DNA of 40,767 nucleotides from Hyphomicrobium sp. (GCA_013141015.1 JABFRT010000063.1:1-40767), one strand, 5' to 3'; positions 7,791-20,538 are shown, counted from the first letter of the stretch. The notes: generated by a model from the letters alone, not told the origin. Made by a program: numbers and translations.

Positions 7791-8636
7791 TTAAATCCCC
7801 CGGCCCTCGAGCTCCTTTTTCAACTCTTCATAGGCTTCCACGCCCCCCTCGATGTTGGGGTGGACGAGCAGCAATTTTTCATACGCCGCGAGCGCTGCCT
7901 TCTTCTCACCCAGCAACACCAAAATCTTTGCCATGCCGTCGAGTGCGCGGAAGTGGTTTGGCTCAAGCGCCAGCGCGCGCCGCAAATCTCCGAGTGCCGC
8001 ATTATAGTTCTGCATGCGGTAGTGCAGATACGCGCGGTGGCTCCAGGCTTCCGCGTAGTCGGGCGCCAGATCAACGGCCGCATCCGCCAGCGGCAAGCCG
8101 CGCTCGCTCTCGTTCTTCATTGAAAAGCTCTCAGCGCGATCAATCAGCAGATTGACAGTGTCACCGCCTGTGAGCCGCCACAGCTTTTCAATGGCTGCGC
8201 CAATATCGCCGCCCTTTCGCTTGTCGCCTTCGGTCGCGAGGTGCGCATAAAGCGATTCAAGCGTCTTTGGCACTTCGCCGGGTGATTTGGGAAACGGCAG
8301 GCCCATCATGCCGGGCTCGCCCTTCTGGGCACGCGTGCCGGGCATCGGCGCGGCGGCCGGCGGCATCTCGGTTTTCGGGGAAGCCTTGGGTTCGGCTTCG
8401 GGCTTTGCCTCTGGCTCGAACAAATCGCGCGGCAGCGAATGTTTGGGGCCCGGCGCCCGCTCTGGTCTGATATCGACCTGGGCCTTGGCGGAAGTCGTAA
8501 CGCCCACTTGCAAGGTAATGGGCAGCACAGCCAGCATTGCCCATGCTACTGAGCGGCCCGCTAAACGGCCCGCTAAACGGCCAGTCACCGAAGCGGCTTC
8601 AAAAGTGCGGCGGGGATTTTGGATATACAGCATCAT
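7791..8636 (-). CDS. Exported TPR-repeat protein
   Basis: A 281-residue protein with tetratricopeptide repeats, likely a periplasmic scaffold for protein contacts. I start it at the ATG at 8636 (a TTG twelve codons upstream also keeps the frame; a second ATG follows directly). The N-terminus has basic residues, a hydrophobic segment (VAWAMLAVLPITLQVGV) and a cut-like TSAKAQ. Then comes a proline/glutamate-rich linker (PEAKPEAEPKASPKTE) and, from about residue 150, three TPR units, for example the one with YAEAWSHRAYLHYRMQNYNAALGDLRRAL and the next with ALEPNHFRALDGMAKILVLLGEKKAALAAY. A short DNA repeat gives the peptide GRLAGRLAGR near the start. No enzyme motif is seen. Confidence 0.8.
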   Translation of the reverse strand: MMLYIQNPRRTFEAASVTGRLAGRLAGRSVAWAMLAVLPITLQVGVTTSAKAQVDIRPERAPGPKHSLPRDLFEPEAKPEAEPKASPKTEMPPAAAPMPGTRAQKGEPGMMGLPFPKSPGEVPKTLESLYAHLATEGDKRKGGDIGAAIEKLWRLTGGDTVNLLIDRAESFSMKNESERGLPLADAAVDLAPDYAEAWSHRAYLHYRMQNYNAALGDLRRALALEPNHFRALDGMAKILVLLGEKKAALAAYEKLLLVHPNIEGGVEAYEELKKELEGRGI

Positions 8637-8752
8637 GCCCCGGACCGTATCCGAGGCGGAAAAACGCGTCAAAGCGCGTTTTGTGAAATCATCGTAAGAA
8701 TGGAGGTGCGTTCGCTCAATGGCTCGCTCGTCAACCGCTCAAAACCGACGAC

Positions 8753-8878
8753 TTAGCCCTGGCGGGCCTTGAAACGGCGATGCGTCTTGTTGATCACGTA
8801 AACGCGGCCCTTACGGCGCACAACGCGATTGTCGCGATGACGCGAACGCAACGACTTCAGGGAGTTTCTAACTTTCAT
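8753..8878 (-). CDS. rpmJ: 50S ribosomal protein bL36
   Basis: A 41-residue protein matching the alphaproteobacterial bL36: [20 protein letters not shown], then [21 protein letters not shown]. It lacks the four zinc ligands (C-x2-C, C-x-H type) of the zinc-binding form, so it is the zinc-independent type, which keeps ribosomes working when zinc is short. It lies alone, away from the spc operon, as usual in this class. Confidence 0.97.
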   Translation of the reverse strand: MKVRNSLKSLRSRHRDNRVVRRKGRVYVINKTHRRFKARQG

Positions 8879-8897
8879 CACGACACCGGTTAATAGA

Positions 8898-8972
8898 TGG
8901 TGGGCACTACAGGGATCGAACCTGTGACCCCTACCATGTCAAGGTAGTGCTCTACCGCTGAGCTAAGTGCCC
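8898..8972 (-). tRNA. tRNA-Val (anticodon GAC)
   Basis: Read on the minus strand it folds as a normal cloverleaf: acceptor stem GGGCACT/AGTGCCC, D-arm with AGCTCAGCGGTAGAGC, anticodon stem CTACC/GGTAG with loop TTGACAT (anticodon GAC), T-arm with GGTTCGATCC. Discriminator A and an encoded CCA end are present. Length 75. Confidence 0.97.
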
Positions 8973-9034
8973 TAAAGGCCGAGACCGTGACGGTCGCAGC
9001 CCCAATAGGAAGGTTGGCTTCTAGAGGCTTCGAC

Positions 9035-9058
9035 GGGGCTTGGTCAAGCCCAAGCCCC
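9035..9058. repeat. Perfect hairpin between cpdR and tRNA-Val
   Basis: A 9-bp inverted repeat (GGGGCTTGG / CCAAGCCCC) with a 6-base loop. It lies about 85 bases beyond the cpdR stop and upstream of tRNA-Val on the same strand. With no T-run it is at best a weak terminator or mRNA 3' end stabiliser. Confidence 0.5.
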
Positions 9059-9143
9059 AAGAAAAGATCGGCAATTCTCCGGCTGCCTTGCCGTTCCCGG
9101 TGCGGTTCCCCGTCGCAAGCCCGCCGGGGCCAGGTTTTGCGGC

Positions 9144-9530
9144 TCAGGCGGCCAGCAAACGGTCGACTTCACGAACAAGGTCTTTGAGGTGGAAAGGCTT
9201 CGATAACACGCGCGAATCTTTCGGTGGCGCGTTGTCGCTGTTCAGCACGACGGCGGCAAAACCGGTGATGAACATGATTTTCAAGTCTGGGTCGATTTCG
9301 CTGGCACGCCGGGCCAACTCAATACCGTCCATCTTCGGCATGACGATATCGGTCAAGAGCAACGTGAATGGCTCATGCTTCAACCGTTCATAGGCGTCTT
9401 CGCCGTTTTCGAAGGCAACTACATCGTAGTTGGCCTTCTGCAGCGCCTTAACGAGGAACCCCCGCATCGAGTCATCGTCTTCCGCAAGCAGAATTCGATG
9501 CAAAGGCACGCTTGATGGTTTCGCGGTCAT
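9144..9530 (-). CDS. cpdR: Cell-cycle response regulator CpdR
   Basis: A stand-alone receiver domain (128 residues). In Caulobacter, unphosphorylated CpdR goes to the cell pole and primes the ClpXP protease for cell-cycle substrates; the CckA-ChpT relay switches it off by phosphorylation. Visible here: acidic pocket ED at 17-20, phospho-acceptor Asp61 in LLLTDIVMPKMDG, the Thr/Lys switch residues in FITGFA and LSKPFHL, and a C-terminal Ala-Ala. The two last alanines are known in Caulobacter to let ClpXP degrade CpdR itself. The frame can be extended 49 codons upstream, but that part is not family-like, and ATG at 9530 fits the family length. Confidence 0.93.
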   Translation of the reverse strand: MTAKPSSVPLHRILLAEDDDSMRGFLVKALQKANYDVVAFENGEDAYERLKHEPFTLLLTDIVMPKMDGIELARRASEIDPDLKIMFITGFAAVVLNSDNAPPKDSRVLSKPFHLKDLVREVDRLLAA

Positions 9531-9889
9531 GAACTCTCGCCCGTAAAAAAACTGTAGCTCTATCGATACCTGATTTTCGTTCTCAGGGAAACTTGACGCA
9601 ACTTTGGTAAATGGACCATGAAGGTGTGGATAGCTTGGCGGAACGGGTGAAACAATTCGCAGATCACCGCGCTCCACGCGCTGAGACTATGCAATAGTCA
9701 AGCCCAACACGTTGCAACGCGCAAGATCCGCAATTCCTCCAAGTGACCTTGTGATGTATGGACGGCATTGAGGCGTTGAATGCAAGCCACGGCGGCATGC
9801 GGCGCATTTTCTGCCGCACACCAGATTTACAAGTTACCACCCGGCCCGATAGCGACTTGGCCACACCCCGGCCCAAACCTGGATCCTCG

Positions 9890-10789
9890 ATGACGAAAAC
9901 CGATCCGGACGCAGTTCCCAACGCCTTCTTCCCCTCGTTCGAGGTGCTGCGCCCGGCTGAGCAAACGGCGCCTTTCGTTTTTTCGTCGCCGCATTCTGGC
10001 CGGATCTATCCGCCCGAATTCCTGGCCCTGTCGCGGCTTGATCCGCAAACGCTGCGCAAATCCGAAGATTGCTATGTCGACCGGCTGTTCAGCCCCGTAG
10101 CCTCGCTTGGTGCGCCGGTGCTTTCCGCACGCTTTCCGCGCGCCTATCTCGATTTGAACCGCGAACCTTATGAACTTGACCCGCAGCTGTTCGACGAACC
10201 CCTGCCCGAGCACGCCAATACCCAGTCAATTCGCGTGGCCGGCGGGCTCGGCACCGTTGCCCGCATCGTTGCGGACGGGGAAGAAATCTACCGCCAGCCG
10301 CTCAGTCTGCGCGCGGCGCTCGCCCGCATCGATCAGCTCTATTTTCCATTCCATGCGCAATTGGCCCGCCTGATCGAAGAAACGGCCCAGCGCTTCGGGT
10401 ATGCGATTTTGATCGATTGCCATTCTATGCCGTCATCGGCCATGTCGACGGCCGGTGCCCAGCGCCCTGATTTTGTAATTGGCGACCGTTTCGGCGCCTC
10501 GGCTGATCCGCGCCTGTCACAGCTGGTGCGCGATGCGCTGCATGACCTTGGTTATGATGTGCAGATGAACCGGCCATATGCAGGCGGGTACATTACCGAG
10601 CATCACGGACGCCCCGCGTTTGGCGTTCACGCGCTGCAAATTGAAATCAACCGCGGACTTTATCTGAACGAGGCAACGCTGCAGGAAAGCGCCGGTTTTG
10701 CCAGCTTGCGCGCCGATCTGACCGCGCTTGCGGTGGCGATGTTCAAAACCGTTCCAGCCCTGTTTGAGTTGCGCGCCGCAGCGGAATAA
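9890..10789 (+). CDS. N-formylglutamate amidohydrolase
   Basis: A zinc hydrolase of the FGase family that releases formate from N-formyl-L-glutamate, the last step of one histidine degradation route; the true substrate may differ, since no hut genes are nearby. The protein has 299 residues from ATG 9890; the longer frame to 9758 is not family-like. Motifs: FVFSSPHSGRIYP near the start, RAYLDLNREPYELD, LIDCHSMPSS, DFVIGDRFG, and NRPYAGGYITEHHGRP, which hold the expected His/Glu/Asp metal ligands. It is divergent from cpdR and upstream of the sRNA-hisN region. An amidohydrolase-sRNA-phosphatase arrangement recurs in rhizobia. Confidence 0.9.
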   Translation: MTKTDPDAVPNAFFPSFEVLRPAEQTAPFVFSSPHSGRIYPPEFLALSRLDPQTLRKSEDCYVDRLFSPVASLGAPVLSARFPRAYLDLNREPYELDPQLFDEPLPEHANTQSIRVAGGLGTVARIVADGEEIYRQPLSLRAALARIDQLYFPFHAQLARLIEETAQRFGYAILIDCHSMPSSAMSTAGAQRPDFVIGDRFGASADPRLSQLVRDALHDLGYDVQMNRPYAGGYITEHHGRPAFGVHALQIEINRGLYLNEATLQESAGFASLRADLTALAVAMFKTVPALFELRAAAE

Positions 10790-10815
10790 CGCACGCGGGG
10801 CTGCAATTTTTGGCG

Positions 10816-10907
10816 AAAAAAAAGGCCGTCCGGAAACCGAACGGCCCAAGTCTAGGGAGGAAACGCCCAAGGAGGGCACGACGCGAGCAAGCTCGCCATG
10901 TCGCAAT
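10816..10907 (-). ncRNA. suhB / alpha-r8 (MmgR-type) small RNA, copy 1
   Basis: Read on the minus strand: a GCGAGC/GCTCGC hairpin, a GCCC/GGGC hairpin, then an unpaired stretch with the family hallmark TTTCCTCCCT (forward 10854-10863) and CTAGACTT, then a terminator hairpin (GGCCGTTCGG / CCGGACGGCC with one G-U pair) and eight T (10816-10823). This is the layout of the alphaproteobacterial suhB Rfam family (alpha-r8; MmgR in Sinorhizobium), a trans-acting sRNA with an anti-Shine-Dalgarno segment. MmgR limits polyhydroxybutyrate accumulation. The 5' end (~10907) is estimated from a GATAAT-like -10 at about 10914-10919; length is about 85-92. Confidence 0.85.
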
Positions 10908-11047
10908 GCACAAATTATCGATGCAGTGCAGCGCACACAATTGCGAATTTTGCAGAGCTGAGGGGCTGGAAACGCGGATCGGTTTCCCAATGCGTCATGG
11001 CGCACGAAAGCTTCAACGGTAACAATGCGTTGAAGGGGTGCGCCCAT

Positions 11048-11139
11048 AAAGAAAGGCCGTCCGGCGAGGCGAACGGCCCAAGTCTAGGGAGGAAACGCCC
11101 AAGAATGGGCAACGATTGCACCGTGCGTGAGTCTGCAAC
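11048..11139 (-). ncRNA. suhB / alpha-r8 (MmgR-type) small RNA, copy 2
   Basis: A second copy 230 bases upstream of the first, on the same strand. The 3' part is nearly identical: GCCC..GGGC hairpin, the unpaired TTTCCTCCCT (forward 11086-11095), AGACTT, terminator stem GGCCGTTCG / CGGACGGCC and a T-rich tail with one C (11048-11054). The 5' part and promoter region differ from copy 1 almost completely, including the first hairpin, so the two copies probably respond to different signals while sharing a target-binding segment. The 5' end is an estimate. It is divergent from hisN. Confidence 0.82.
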
Positions 11140-11338
11140 CGTGATCTAAACGATGAGCTGCTTCGCACACATGCGCAATCATAACGAGCATTGCACACAG
11201 GCATTAACAAATAGATGTATCGTCCGTGCAACAACTTCCGTTACTTTAAATCACTTGAGTTAACCCCTTTTGGGGGCAAGTAACGCCAAGTTTTCGCCCG
11301 CCAGCCGTTGCAACAAACTGAAATGATGAGGACAACCG

Positions 11339-12163
11339 GTGACTGAACGGAGCGGGACCAGCAATGTCCCAAGCGGCTTCCACAGCCTGCTGAAATGTGC
11401 CCACGACCTGGCTGACCTGTCGGGGCCGGTGACCCTCAAACACTTCCGTAAGCCGGTCGCCGTCGACAACAAGGACGGCAAAGGCGGTTTTGACCCTGTC
11501 ACTGTCGCCGACCGGGGTGCTGAGCGAATCATCGTCAAAGAATTAAAGCGGCGGTTTGCCGATCATGGCGTGATCGGTGAAGAATACGGCACCTACAAAG
11601 GCACCAGCCGCTACAATTGGGTGCTCGACCCAATAGATGGCACGCGCTCGTTCATTATCGGCAGCCCGATTTGGGGCACGCTGATCGGCCTGCTGGACGG
11701 CGAGACGCCGCTGCTCGGGCTGATGGATCAGCCCTACACCGGCGAACGCTTCTGGTCGGAGCAGAAAGCAGCCTTTTCCAGCAATCGCTTTGGCAAAAAG
11801 ACCAAACTCAAAACCCGCGCCTGCGCTGAACTCAAGCACGCGATCCTGACGACTACTCACCCCGACCTGTTCGCGGCTGGCGCGCAGCAAGCGGTGCTTG
11901 CATCCCTCAAAAGCCGCGTGCGCATGGCGCGCTATGGCACCGATTGCTACGGCTACTGTATGCTCGCGTCGGGCTTCATTGATCTGGTGGTTGAGCCGGA
12001 CCTGAAAATCTATGACATCGCCCCGCTGATCCCGATTATCGAGAAGGCCGGCGGCGTGGTGACAACATGGGACGGCAAACCGGCAAGCCGCGGCGGCGAC
12101 ATCATCGCGGCCGGCGACGCTCGCATCCACGCGGCAGTCCTGAAGCTGATCGCGAAGGCGTAG
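11339..12163 (+). CDS. hisN: Histidinol-phosphatase, inositol monophosphatase family (HisN type)
   Basis: A magnesium-dependent phosphatase of the IMPase fold that in actinobacteria and rhizobia removes phosphate from L-histidinol phosphate. The 274-residue protein shows metal-ligand motifs GVIGEEYG (Glu, about residues 77-84), VLDPIDGTRSF (about 98-108) and the C-terminal KIYDIAPLIPIIEKAGG with its Asp. DPVTVADRGAE is also typical. The SuhB and inositol monophosphatase names are alternatives in this superfamily; overall length and motif spacing fit HisN. The start is GTG with GAGGA about 6-7 bases upstream. The two sRNAs lie divergently upstream. Confidence 0.85.
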   Translation: MTERSGTSNVPSGFHSLLKCAHDLADLSGPVTLKHFRKPVAVDNKDGKGGFDPVTVADRGAERIIVKELKRRFADHGVIGEEYGTYKGTSRYNWVLDPIDGTRSFIIGSPIWGTLIGLLDGETPLLGLMDQPYTGERFWSEQKAAFSSNRFGKKTKLKTRACAELKHAILTTTHPDLFAAGAQQAVLASLKSRVRMARYGTDCYGYCMLASGFIDLVVEPDLKIYDIAPLIPIIEKAGGVVTTWDGKPASRGGDIIAAGDARIHAAVLKLIAKA

Positions 12164-12174
12164 AGCAGAAACGG

Positions 12175-12585
12175 ATGGCACTAAATAAACCACCGGTGGC
12201 GGCCACAAGCTATCTAAACGTGGATTTGGAGCTTAGATCCGCGTCGGGACTGAACGCCTTGATCGATGCGCTGGCACCGGTGGCATTCGTGCTCCATCAT
12301 GAGCCTCAGCAATGGGCGTCGCTTGAGCTTCGTGTTGAGACAGACACACCCGAACAATCCATTCAGAATTTCTGCAGCGCCATTGAGTCGTTTCATACTG
12401 ACTCGCGCAAACTGTGGGACCAATGCGAAAAGCGATGCTTCGATATAGGCGTCCAGTCAGGATTAACGCCGTATTCAAAGCGATTTCTGTTCAGCGCTGA
12501 AACAATCTCTAGACTCAGTGTCTTGAACGCTGAAGTAGTCTTGACCGTCTATGCTGCCGAAACCGTTGCAAGCACGACAGGCTGA
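12175..12585 (+). CDS. Hypothetical protein, weakly DUF4279-like
   Basis: A 136-residue cytoplasmic-looking protein beginning 11 bases after hisN. ATG 12175 is preceded by a weak ACGG only. The C-terminal part (CFDIGVQSGLTPYSKRF, then FSAETISRLSVLNAEVVLTVYA) resembles DUF4279 proteins in its order of elements, a guess from memory only. No signal peptide, membrane segment or catalytic motif. Base composition is lower in GC than its neighbours, which suggests a later arrival. Confidence 0.55.
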   Translation: MALNKPPVAATSYLNVDLELRSASGLNALIDALAPVAFVLHHEPQQWASLELRVETDTPEQSIQNFCSAIESFHTDSRKLWDQCEKRCFDIGVQSGLTPYSKRFLFSAETISRLSVLNAEVVLTVYAAETVASTTG

Positions 12586-12627
12586 GCAACCCAAGGCGCC
12601 AGTACCATTTGGTTGAGCGGCAGCAGC

Positions 12628-12777
12628 GGACCACCTTCTCCCTTGGGGAGAAGGTGGTCCGAAGGACCGGTTGAGGGGCTGGCCTCTGCACCATTGTTGC
12701 GGGCTAAGCCACCTCACCTGTCCCGCATACTTTGGCGCTACCGCGCCGGGCGGGACATCCTCTCCCAAAGGGAGAGG
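12628..12777. repeat. Bipartite palindromic repeat element
   Basis: The left end is a perfect 15-bp inverted repeat with a 3-base loop (GGACCACCTTCTCCC, 12628-12660). The right end is a shorter perfect palindrome (CCTCTCCC-AAA-GGGAGAGG, 12759-12777). Between them lies another pair (TCCCGC near 12721 and GGCGGGA near 12749). CCTTCTCCC/GGGAGAAGG palindromes of this kind are dispersed intergenic repeats in many proteobacteria. It also separates two convergent genes and may end both transcripts. Confidence 0.65.
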
Positions 12778-12828
12778 AAAGTATGAGCCGGGTCGGTTAG
12801 ATCGCAACCTGCTCTAGCTCGTGTTCGC

Positions 12829-13791
12829 CTAAGCCGCAGCCGGAATATCAACACCCATGTAAGCGTCAAACGCAGCCCAGAAGCGCTGGCGGATGGCGTC
12901 GTTTTCCTGCAGAATTTCGTGGCGCGAGCCGGGCATCGCGATCAATCCTCCGATCTTCAAATCAACCGCGAAATCCTCAATCGCGCGCGGCGAAACGACC
13001 TGATCGGCACCGGCCGCAAACAGCAGCATCGGCACCGCCACATACTTCGGATAGTCGGGTTTTTGCAGCATCGCGCAACTGCGCAGCGCCGAGCGCAGCC
13101 AGCCAATCGTCGGCGAGCCGAGACCAAGCTCAGGTGCCTGTTCCAAAATCGCTTTGTTGCGCGACCAGCGCACGACGTCTGAGGTCAGCACATTGCCTTC
13201 AAATTCGAGCGTTTCTTCCGGCTCGTTGCTGCCGCCTTTGACGTAGGCTGTGGCTAACCCCAACAATCCGGCACCTTCCGCATATGTGCGCGTCAGGCCA
13301 ACGCTATTGCGCAGCGCCGCCTCGTGAATGGCGATCATCGGCGATGTCAGAATCATGCGGGCAAACGGACTGTTTTCCGCTTGCGCACCGCGCAGCAGAA
13401 CATTGCCGCCAAGCGAATGGCCAAGCGCCACATAGGGCTTTGGGCACGACGGCATAACCACTTCGCTCATGAACAGCGCCAGATCGCGATCATATTCGGT
13501 GAAGGCAACCACGTGTCCCTTGCGGGGGTTGGACAGGCGGCGCTCAGATCCACCTTGGCCGCGCCAGTCCATAATCGCGACCGTGTAGCCCCGGCGCCTC
13601 AAATCGGCGACGACTTCGAAGTATTTCTCGATGTATTCGCCACGCCCGGTGAACACGCACACCGTGCCACGCGCCGGCCCGCGCGTCGGCTCCCACAGGG
13701 CCGCGCGCAACTTGGTGCCATCATAGCCATCAAACACCAGCGATTTGGCGCCGCTCGGCACTGGATTTATGGCGAGTGCAATCAAGCTCAT
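12829..13791 (-). CDS. pldB: Alpha/beta hydrolase, lysophospholipase L2-like
   Basis: A serine hydrolase of the Hydrolase_4 (PldB) group that probably cleaves lysophospholipids or monoacylglycerols. The 320-residue protein shows FTGRGEYIEKY (oxyanion region; HGxxEHSGRY in relatives), MDWRGQGGSERR, and the nucleophile elbow GHSLGG with Ser126. A late Asp (in AAGADQVV) and His (in MPGSRHEIL) complete the triad. No signal peptide is seen. Transcribed alone, toward the repeat element. Confidence 0.87.
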   Translation of the reverse strand: MSLIALAINPVPSGAKSLVFDGYDGTKLRAALWEPTRGPARGTVCVFTGRGEYIEKYFEVVADLRRRGYTVAIMDWRGQGGSERRLSNPRKGHVVAFTEYDRDLALFMSEVVMPSCPKPYVALGHSLGGNVLLRGAQAENSPFARMILTSPMIAIHEAALRNSVGLTRTYAEGAGLLGLATAYVKGGSNEPEETLEFEGNVLTSDVVRWSRNKAILEQAPELGLGSPTIGWLRSALRSCAMLQKPDYPKYVAVPMLLFAAGADQVVSPRAIEDFAVDLKIGGLIAMPGSRHEILQENDAIRQRFWAAFDAYMGVDIPAAA

Positions 13792-13892
13792 CTGTCATCA
13801 CCTGCGCTGATACCCGTCATGACTACCGCAAAAGCCGCCATGCCGCCCCCTTGAAACCGGTTTTGCCGGTCCTACCTATCCTGATGCGTCCG

Positions 13893-13977
13893 CCATTTAC
13901 TGGGGACGCGAACCACAACCGTCTGGCCCATCACGGGCAGGCACTCTCATGTCGCTTCTTTCCATGGAGGATATGCT
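13893..13977 (+). promoter_or_regulatory. Probable ROSE-type RNA thermometer
   Basis: The leader of the Hsp20 gene can fold so that the Shine-Dalgarno sequence GGAGGA (13966-13971) pairs with TCTTTC (13957-13962) around a 3-base loop, with two G-U pairs that make it heat-labile. A TCGCTT motif stands just before, like the conserved UYGCU of ROSE elements, and a GCCC/GGGC hairpin lies upstream (13926-13938). Small-heat-shock genes of Hyphomicrobiales typically carry this element. I have not computed the full fold. Confidence 0.55.
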
Positions 13978-14457
13978 ATGCGACCGACCGACTTTACCCC
14001 GTTTTACCGTTCCGCAATCGGTTTTGACCGCCTTTTCCAGATGTTGGATCAGGCCTCCGGTTTCGACACCGAAAACACCTACCCGCCCTATAACATCGAG
14101 CGCACCGGCGACAATGCATATCGCATTACGCTGGCGGTTGCGGGTTTCAACAGCGACGAGTTGAAGGTTGAGATCAAGGAACAGACCTTGACCGTCTCCG
14201 GCAGCAAGGGTGCGGAAGCCAAGGATAAGACCTTCCTGCATCGCGGCATCGCCGCCCGTTCGTTCGAACGCCGCTTCCAGCTGGCCGACCACGTCGATGT
14301 GACCGGTGCCGATATCCAAATCGGCCTGCTCCATGTCGATCTGGTCCGCAACATTCCGGAACGCATGAAGCCGCGCTCAATTGCGATCGGCGCGAGCGGC
14401 ACAGGCGCCAAGCAAATTGAAGCTCAGATCGCGGGTACTACGGCCGCAGCGGCTTAA
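13978..14457 (+). CDS. Small heat-shock protein Hsp20 (IbpA-like)
   Basis: An ATP-independent holdase that keeps heat-denatured proteins soluble for DnaK/ClpB. The 159-residue protein has the class A small-Hsp N-terminus (RSAIGFDRLFQMLDQA), the alpha-crystallin domain from about residue 35 (YPPYNIERTGDNAYRITLAVAGF, then LKVEIKEQTLTVSG), and FLHRGIAARSFERRFQLADHV. A tail of Ala/Gly follows. The usual A-x-L near the end of the domain reads GLLHVDL. GGAGG is 7 bases before ATG and probably masked at low temperature (see 13893-13977). A strong terminator follows. Confidence 0.93.
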   Translation: MRPTDFTPFYRSAIGFDRLFQMLDQASGFDTENTYPPYNIERTGDNAYRITLAVAGFNSDELKVEIKEQTLTVSGSKGAEAKDKTFLHRGIAARSFERRFQLADHVDVTGADIQIGLLHVDLVRNIPERMKPRSIAIGASGTGAKQIEAQIAGTTAAAA

Positions 14458-14498
14458 GCCCGGCGAACGCCTGAAGCGTAGCTTTGAAAACTGACGCG

Positions 14499-14534
14499 CA
14501 GGCGGCGGCCCACTCGGCCGCCGCCTGTTTTTTT
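14499..14534 (+). terminator. Intrinsic terminator after hsp20
   Basis: A 12-bp GC-rich stem (CAGGCGGCGGCC with its complement) with a 5-base loop, then seven T. Confidence 0.92.
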
Positions 14535-15042
14535 ATCACACAGCCTCACCACTGGCAGTCCGCGCAATAAAATTGCTGCGCACCTGCGACATGCTTGCAA
14601 TAACTTACCGTGACTGAAGCTTGTTCTTCCCGCTTGTGCCGCATCTTGAAATCTGTAGAATTCTCAGATAGGTCAATATTACTGTCCTTTGTCGCGCCGG
14701 TATCGTCGTCCGGATTGGGCTCGAAGGATTTGCGGGTTAGACAAGGGCTGGCTGGACTGTTGCGGGTGATCGTTTCGCCAGCGCTGGCCGCCAGTACGGG
14801 AGAGCGGCGGTGCGTGTTCGAAACTTAGAACTGAACTGGACGAGCGTGGCCGCTTGCGCAACATTTGGCGCGCGAAAACGCATGCGCGCATCGAACGCGC
14901 GCCGGGCAAAATACTAAATCATGGCACTATGGCGCTTTTGAACACCCGGGACACCGCATCCGCGATTGTCCCCGCGCCACCAACGACACCATCTCATTAG
15001 ATATGCGCTATTGGCCAGCGTGTGGCCTCGAGGTTTAAGAGA
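14535..15042. other. Leader/promoter region of gltB
   Basis: About 500 bases without a supportable gene; the short frame at 14610-14828 has no family likeness or good start signal. A sigma70-like pair TTGAAA - 17 bases - TAGGTC lies around 14646-14674. The remainder may be a long 5' leader of gltB. Confidence 0.4.
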
Positions 15043-19593
<4,551 letters not shown>

Positions 19594-19795
19594 TCTCGCG
19601 TCACGCCCACTATACGAACTCCAAGACCGCGCAGAAAATCCTCAAGGACTTTGGTGCCTACCTGCCGAAGTTCAAGAAGGTCATGCCGACCGAGTATCGC
19701 CGTGCGCTGGCTGACTTGGCGAAGGCACGGGGAGAGCCAAAACCCCTGCACCCCGCGTAACGAGGCAAACGATCGGATCTGAAGACAGAGATGAA

Positions 19796-20131
19796 TTGAT
19801 TGAGTGGTTGAAGGCAAACGGGCCCCGCGAGTGGCACTGCGTTGCCACGAGTTGGAATTGGGATATGTACCACGAGCCGCTGCACTGGATACTTGACCAG
19901 CCTAATTGCGACCGCGGCACAGCCGTTACGTTACTGTGGCTTGCCGACCCTACCTGGTACCTTCAATGGTCTTCTCGTGAGGAAGTCATGATTGCGCAAC
20001 CTTACAACATCGAAGGTTTCGATATGGTCACGAAGATAGTAAAGAACTGGGAGCGCGGATTTATCAGGGATGCCAATCTTTTCAGACGAACGACGATCCT
20101 GCAGATGGTTTTTTCGTACTGGCAGGCGTAA
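19796..20131 (+). CDS. DUF4274-like hypothetical protein
   Basis: A 111-residue soluble protein read from TTG 19796; the frame is open back to 19757 but has no ATG, and GAGAT bases lie close before the TTG. Its core, EWHCVATSWNWD, WILDQPNCDRGTAVTLLWLADP, looks like DUF4274 proteins (W-x-NWD ... I-x-x-x-x-CD-x-GTA ... FW). Such proteins occur as small accessory genes, some near toxin systems, without a proven role. The stretch is clearly lower in GC than gltB and gltD and lies 35 bases after the restored gltB stop, so it looks inserted. Family call moderate, function unknown. Confidence 0.55.
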   Translation: MIEWLKANGPREWHCVATSWNWDMYHEPLHWILDQPNCDRGTAVTLLWLADPTWYLQWSSREEVMIAQPYNIEGFDMVTKIVKNWERGFIRDANLFRRTTILQMVFSYWQA

Positions 20132-20307
20132 ACCTCAGTTTCGACGACAGTCCACAACTGCGTACAATCAAGAAATACAATGTGCGAAAGAGGTCGGGTG
20201 TTTCATAGTCATTGCCGGGGACAAGCGTCTTTTTTAGCTAGGTACGACCGTCACCGGGAAGAAGTGAGTTAAGCGCGAACCGATGGCCCTTCTGGAACAC
20301 AAACATC

Positions 20308-20532
20308 ATGGCACATGAACGCATCACCGCCGACCCGAAGGTCATGATGGGCAAGCCCGTCATCAAGGGGACGCGCATAACCGTCGAACTTGTGCTGCGG
20401 CTGCGGAGCAAGAAGCACAGCGTTGCAGAAATCCTGGATGGCTACCCGAACTTGACGGAGGACGATATTTACGCGGCTGAAGCCTACGCTGCCGACTATC
20501 TGGCCAGCGAACGCATCCTAGCGGCGGAGTAA
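20308..20532 (+). CDS. DUF433 antitoxin
   Basis: A 74-residue protein of the DUF433 family, the antitoxin partner of DUF5615 PIN-like toxins. The family signature is complete: ITADPKVMMGKPVIKGTRIT, VELVLRLRSKKHSVAEIL, YPNLTEDDIYAAEAYAADYL. The N-terminal half is a small winged/HTH-like DNA-binding fold that represses its own operon. Its stop is 6 bases before the toxin start, so the pair is one operon. It stands between gltB and gltD. Confidence 0.92.
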   Translation: MAHERITADPKVMMGKPVIKGTRITVELVLRLRSKKHSVAEILDGYPNLTEDDIYAAEAYAADYLASERILAAE

Positions 20533-20538
20533 AATCCG

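Noticed and set aside
8560-8590. Short tandem DNA repeat in the TPR gene
   Set aside because: Only two to three 12-base units coding GRLAGRLAGR; it lies in frame and needs no special explanation.
14550-14580. Possible sigma54 site (TGGCAG...GC) upstream of gltB
   Set aside because: The GG and GC elements are 8 bases apart instead of 10, and TTGC is lacking.
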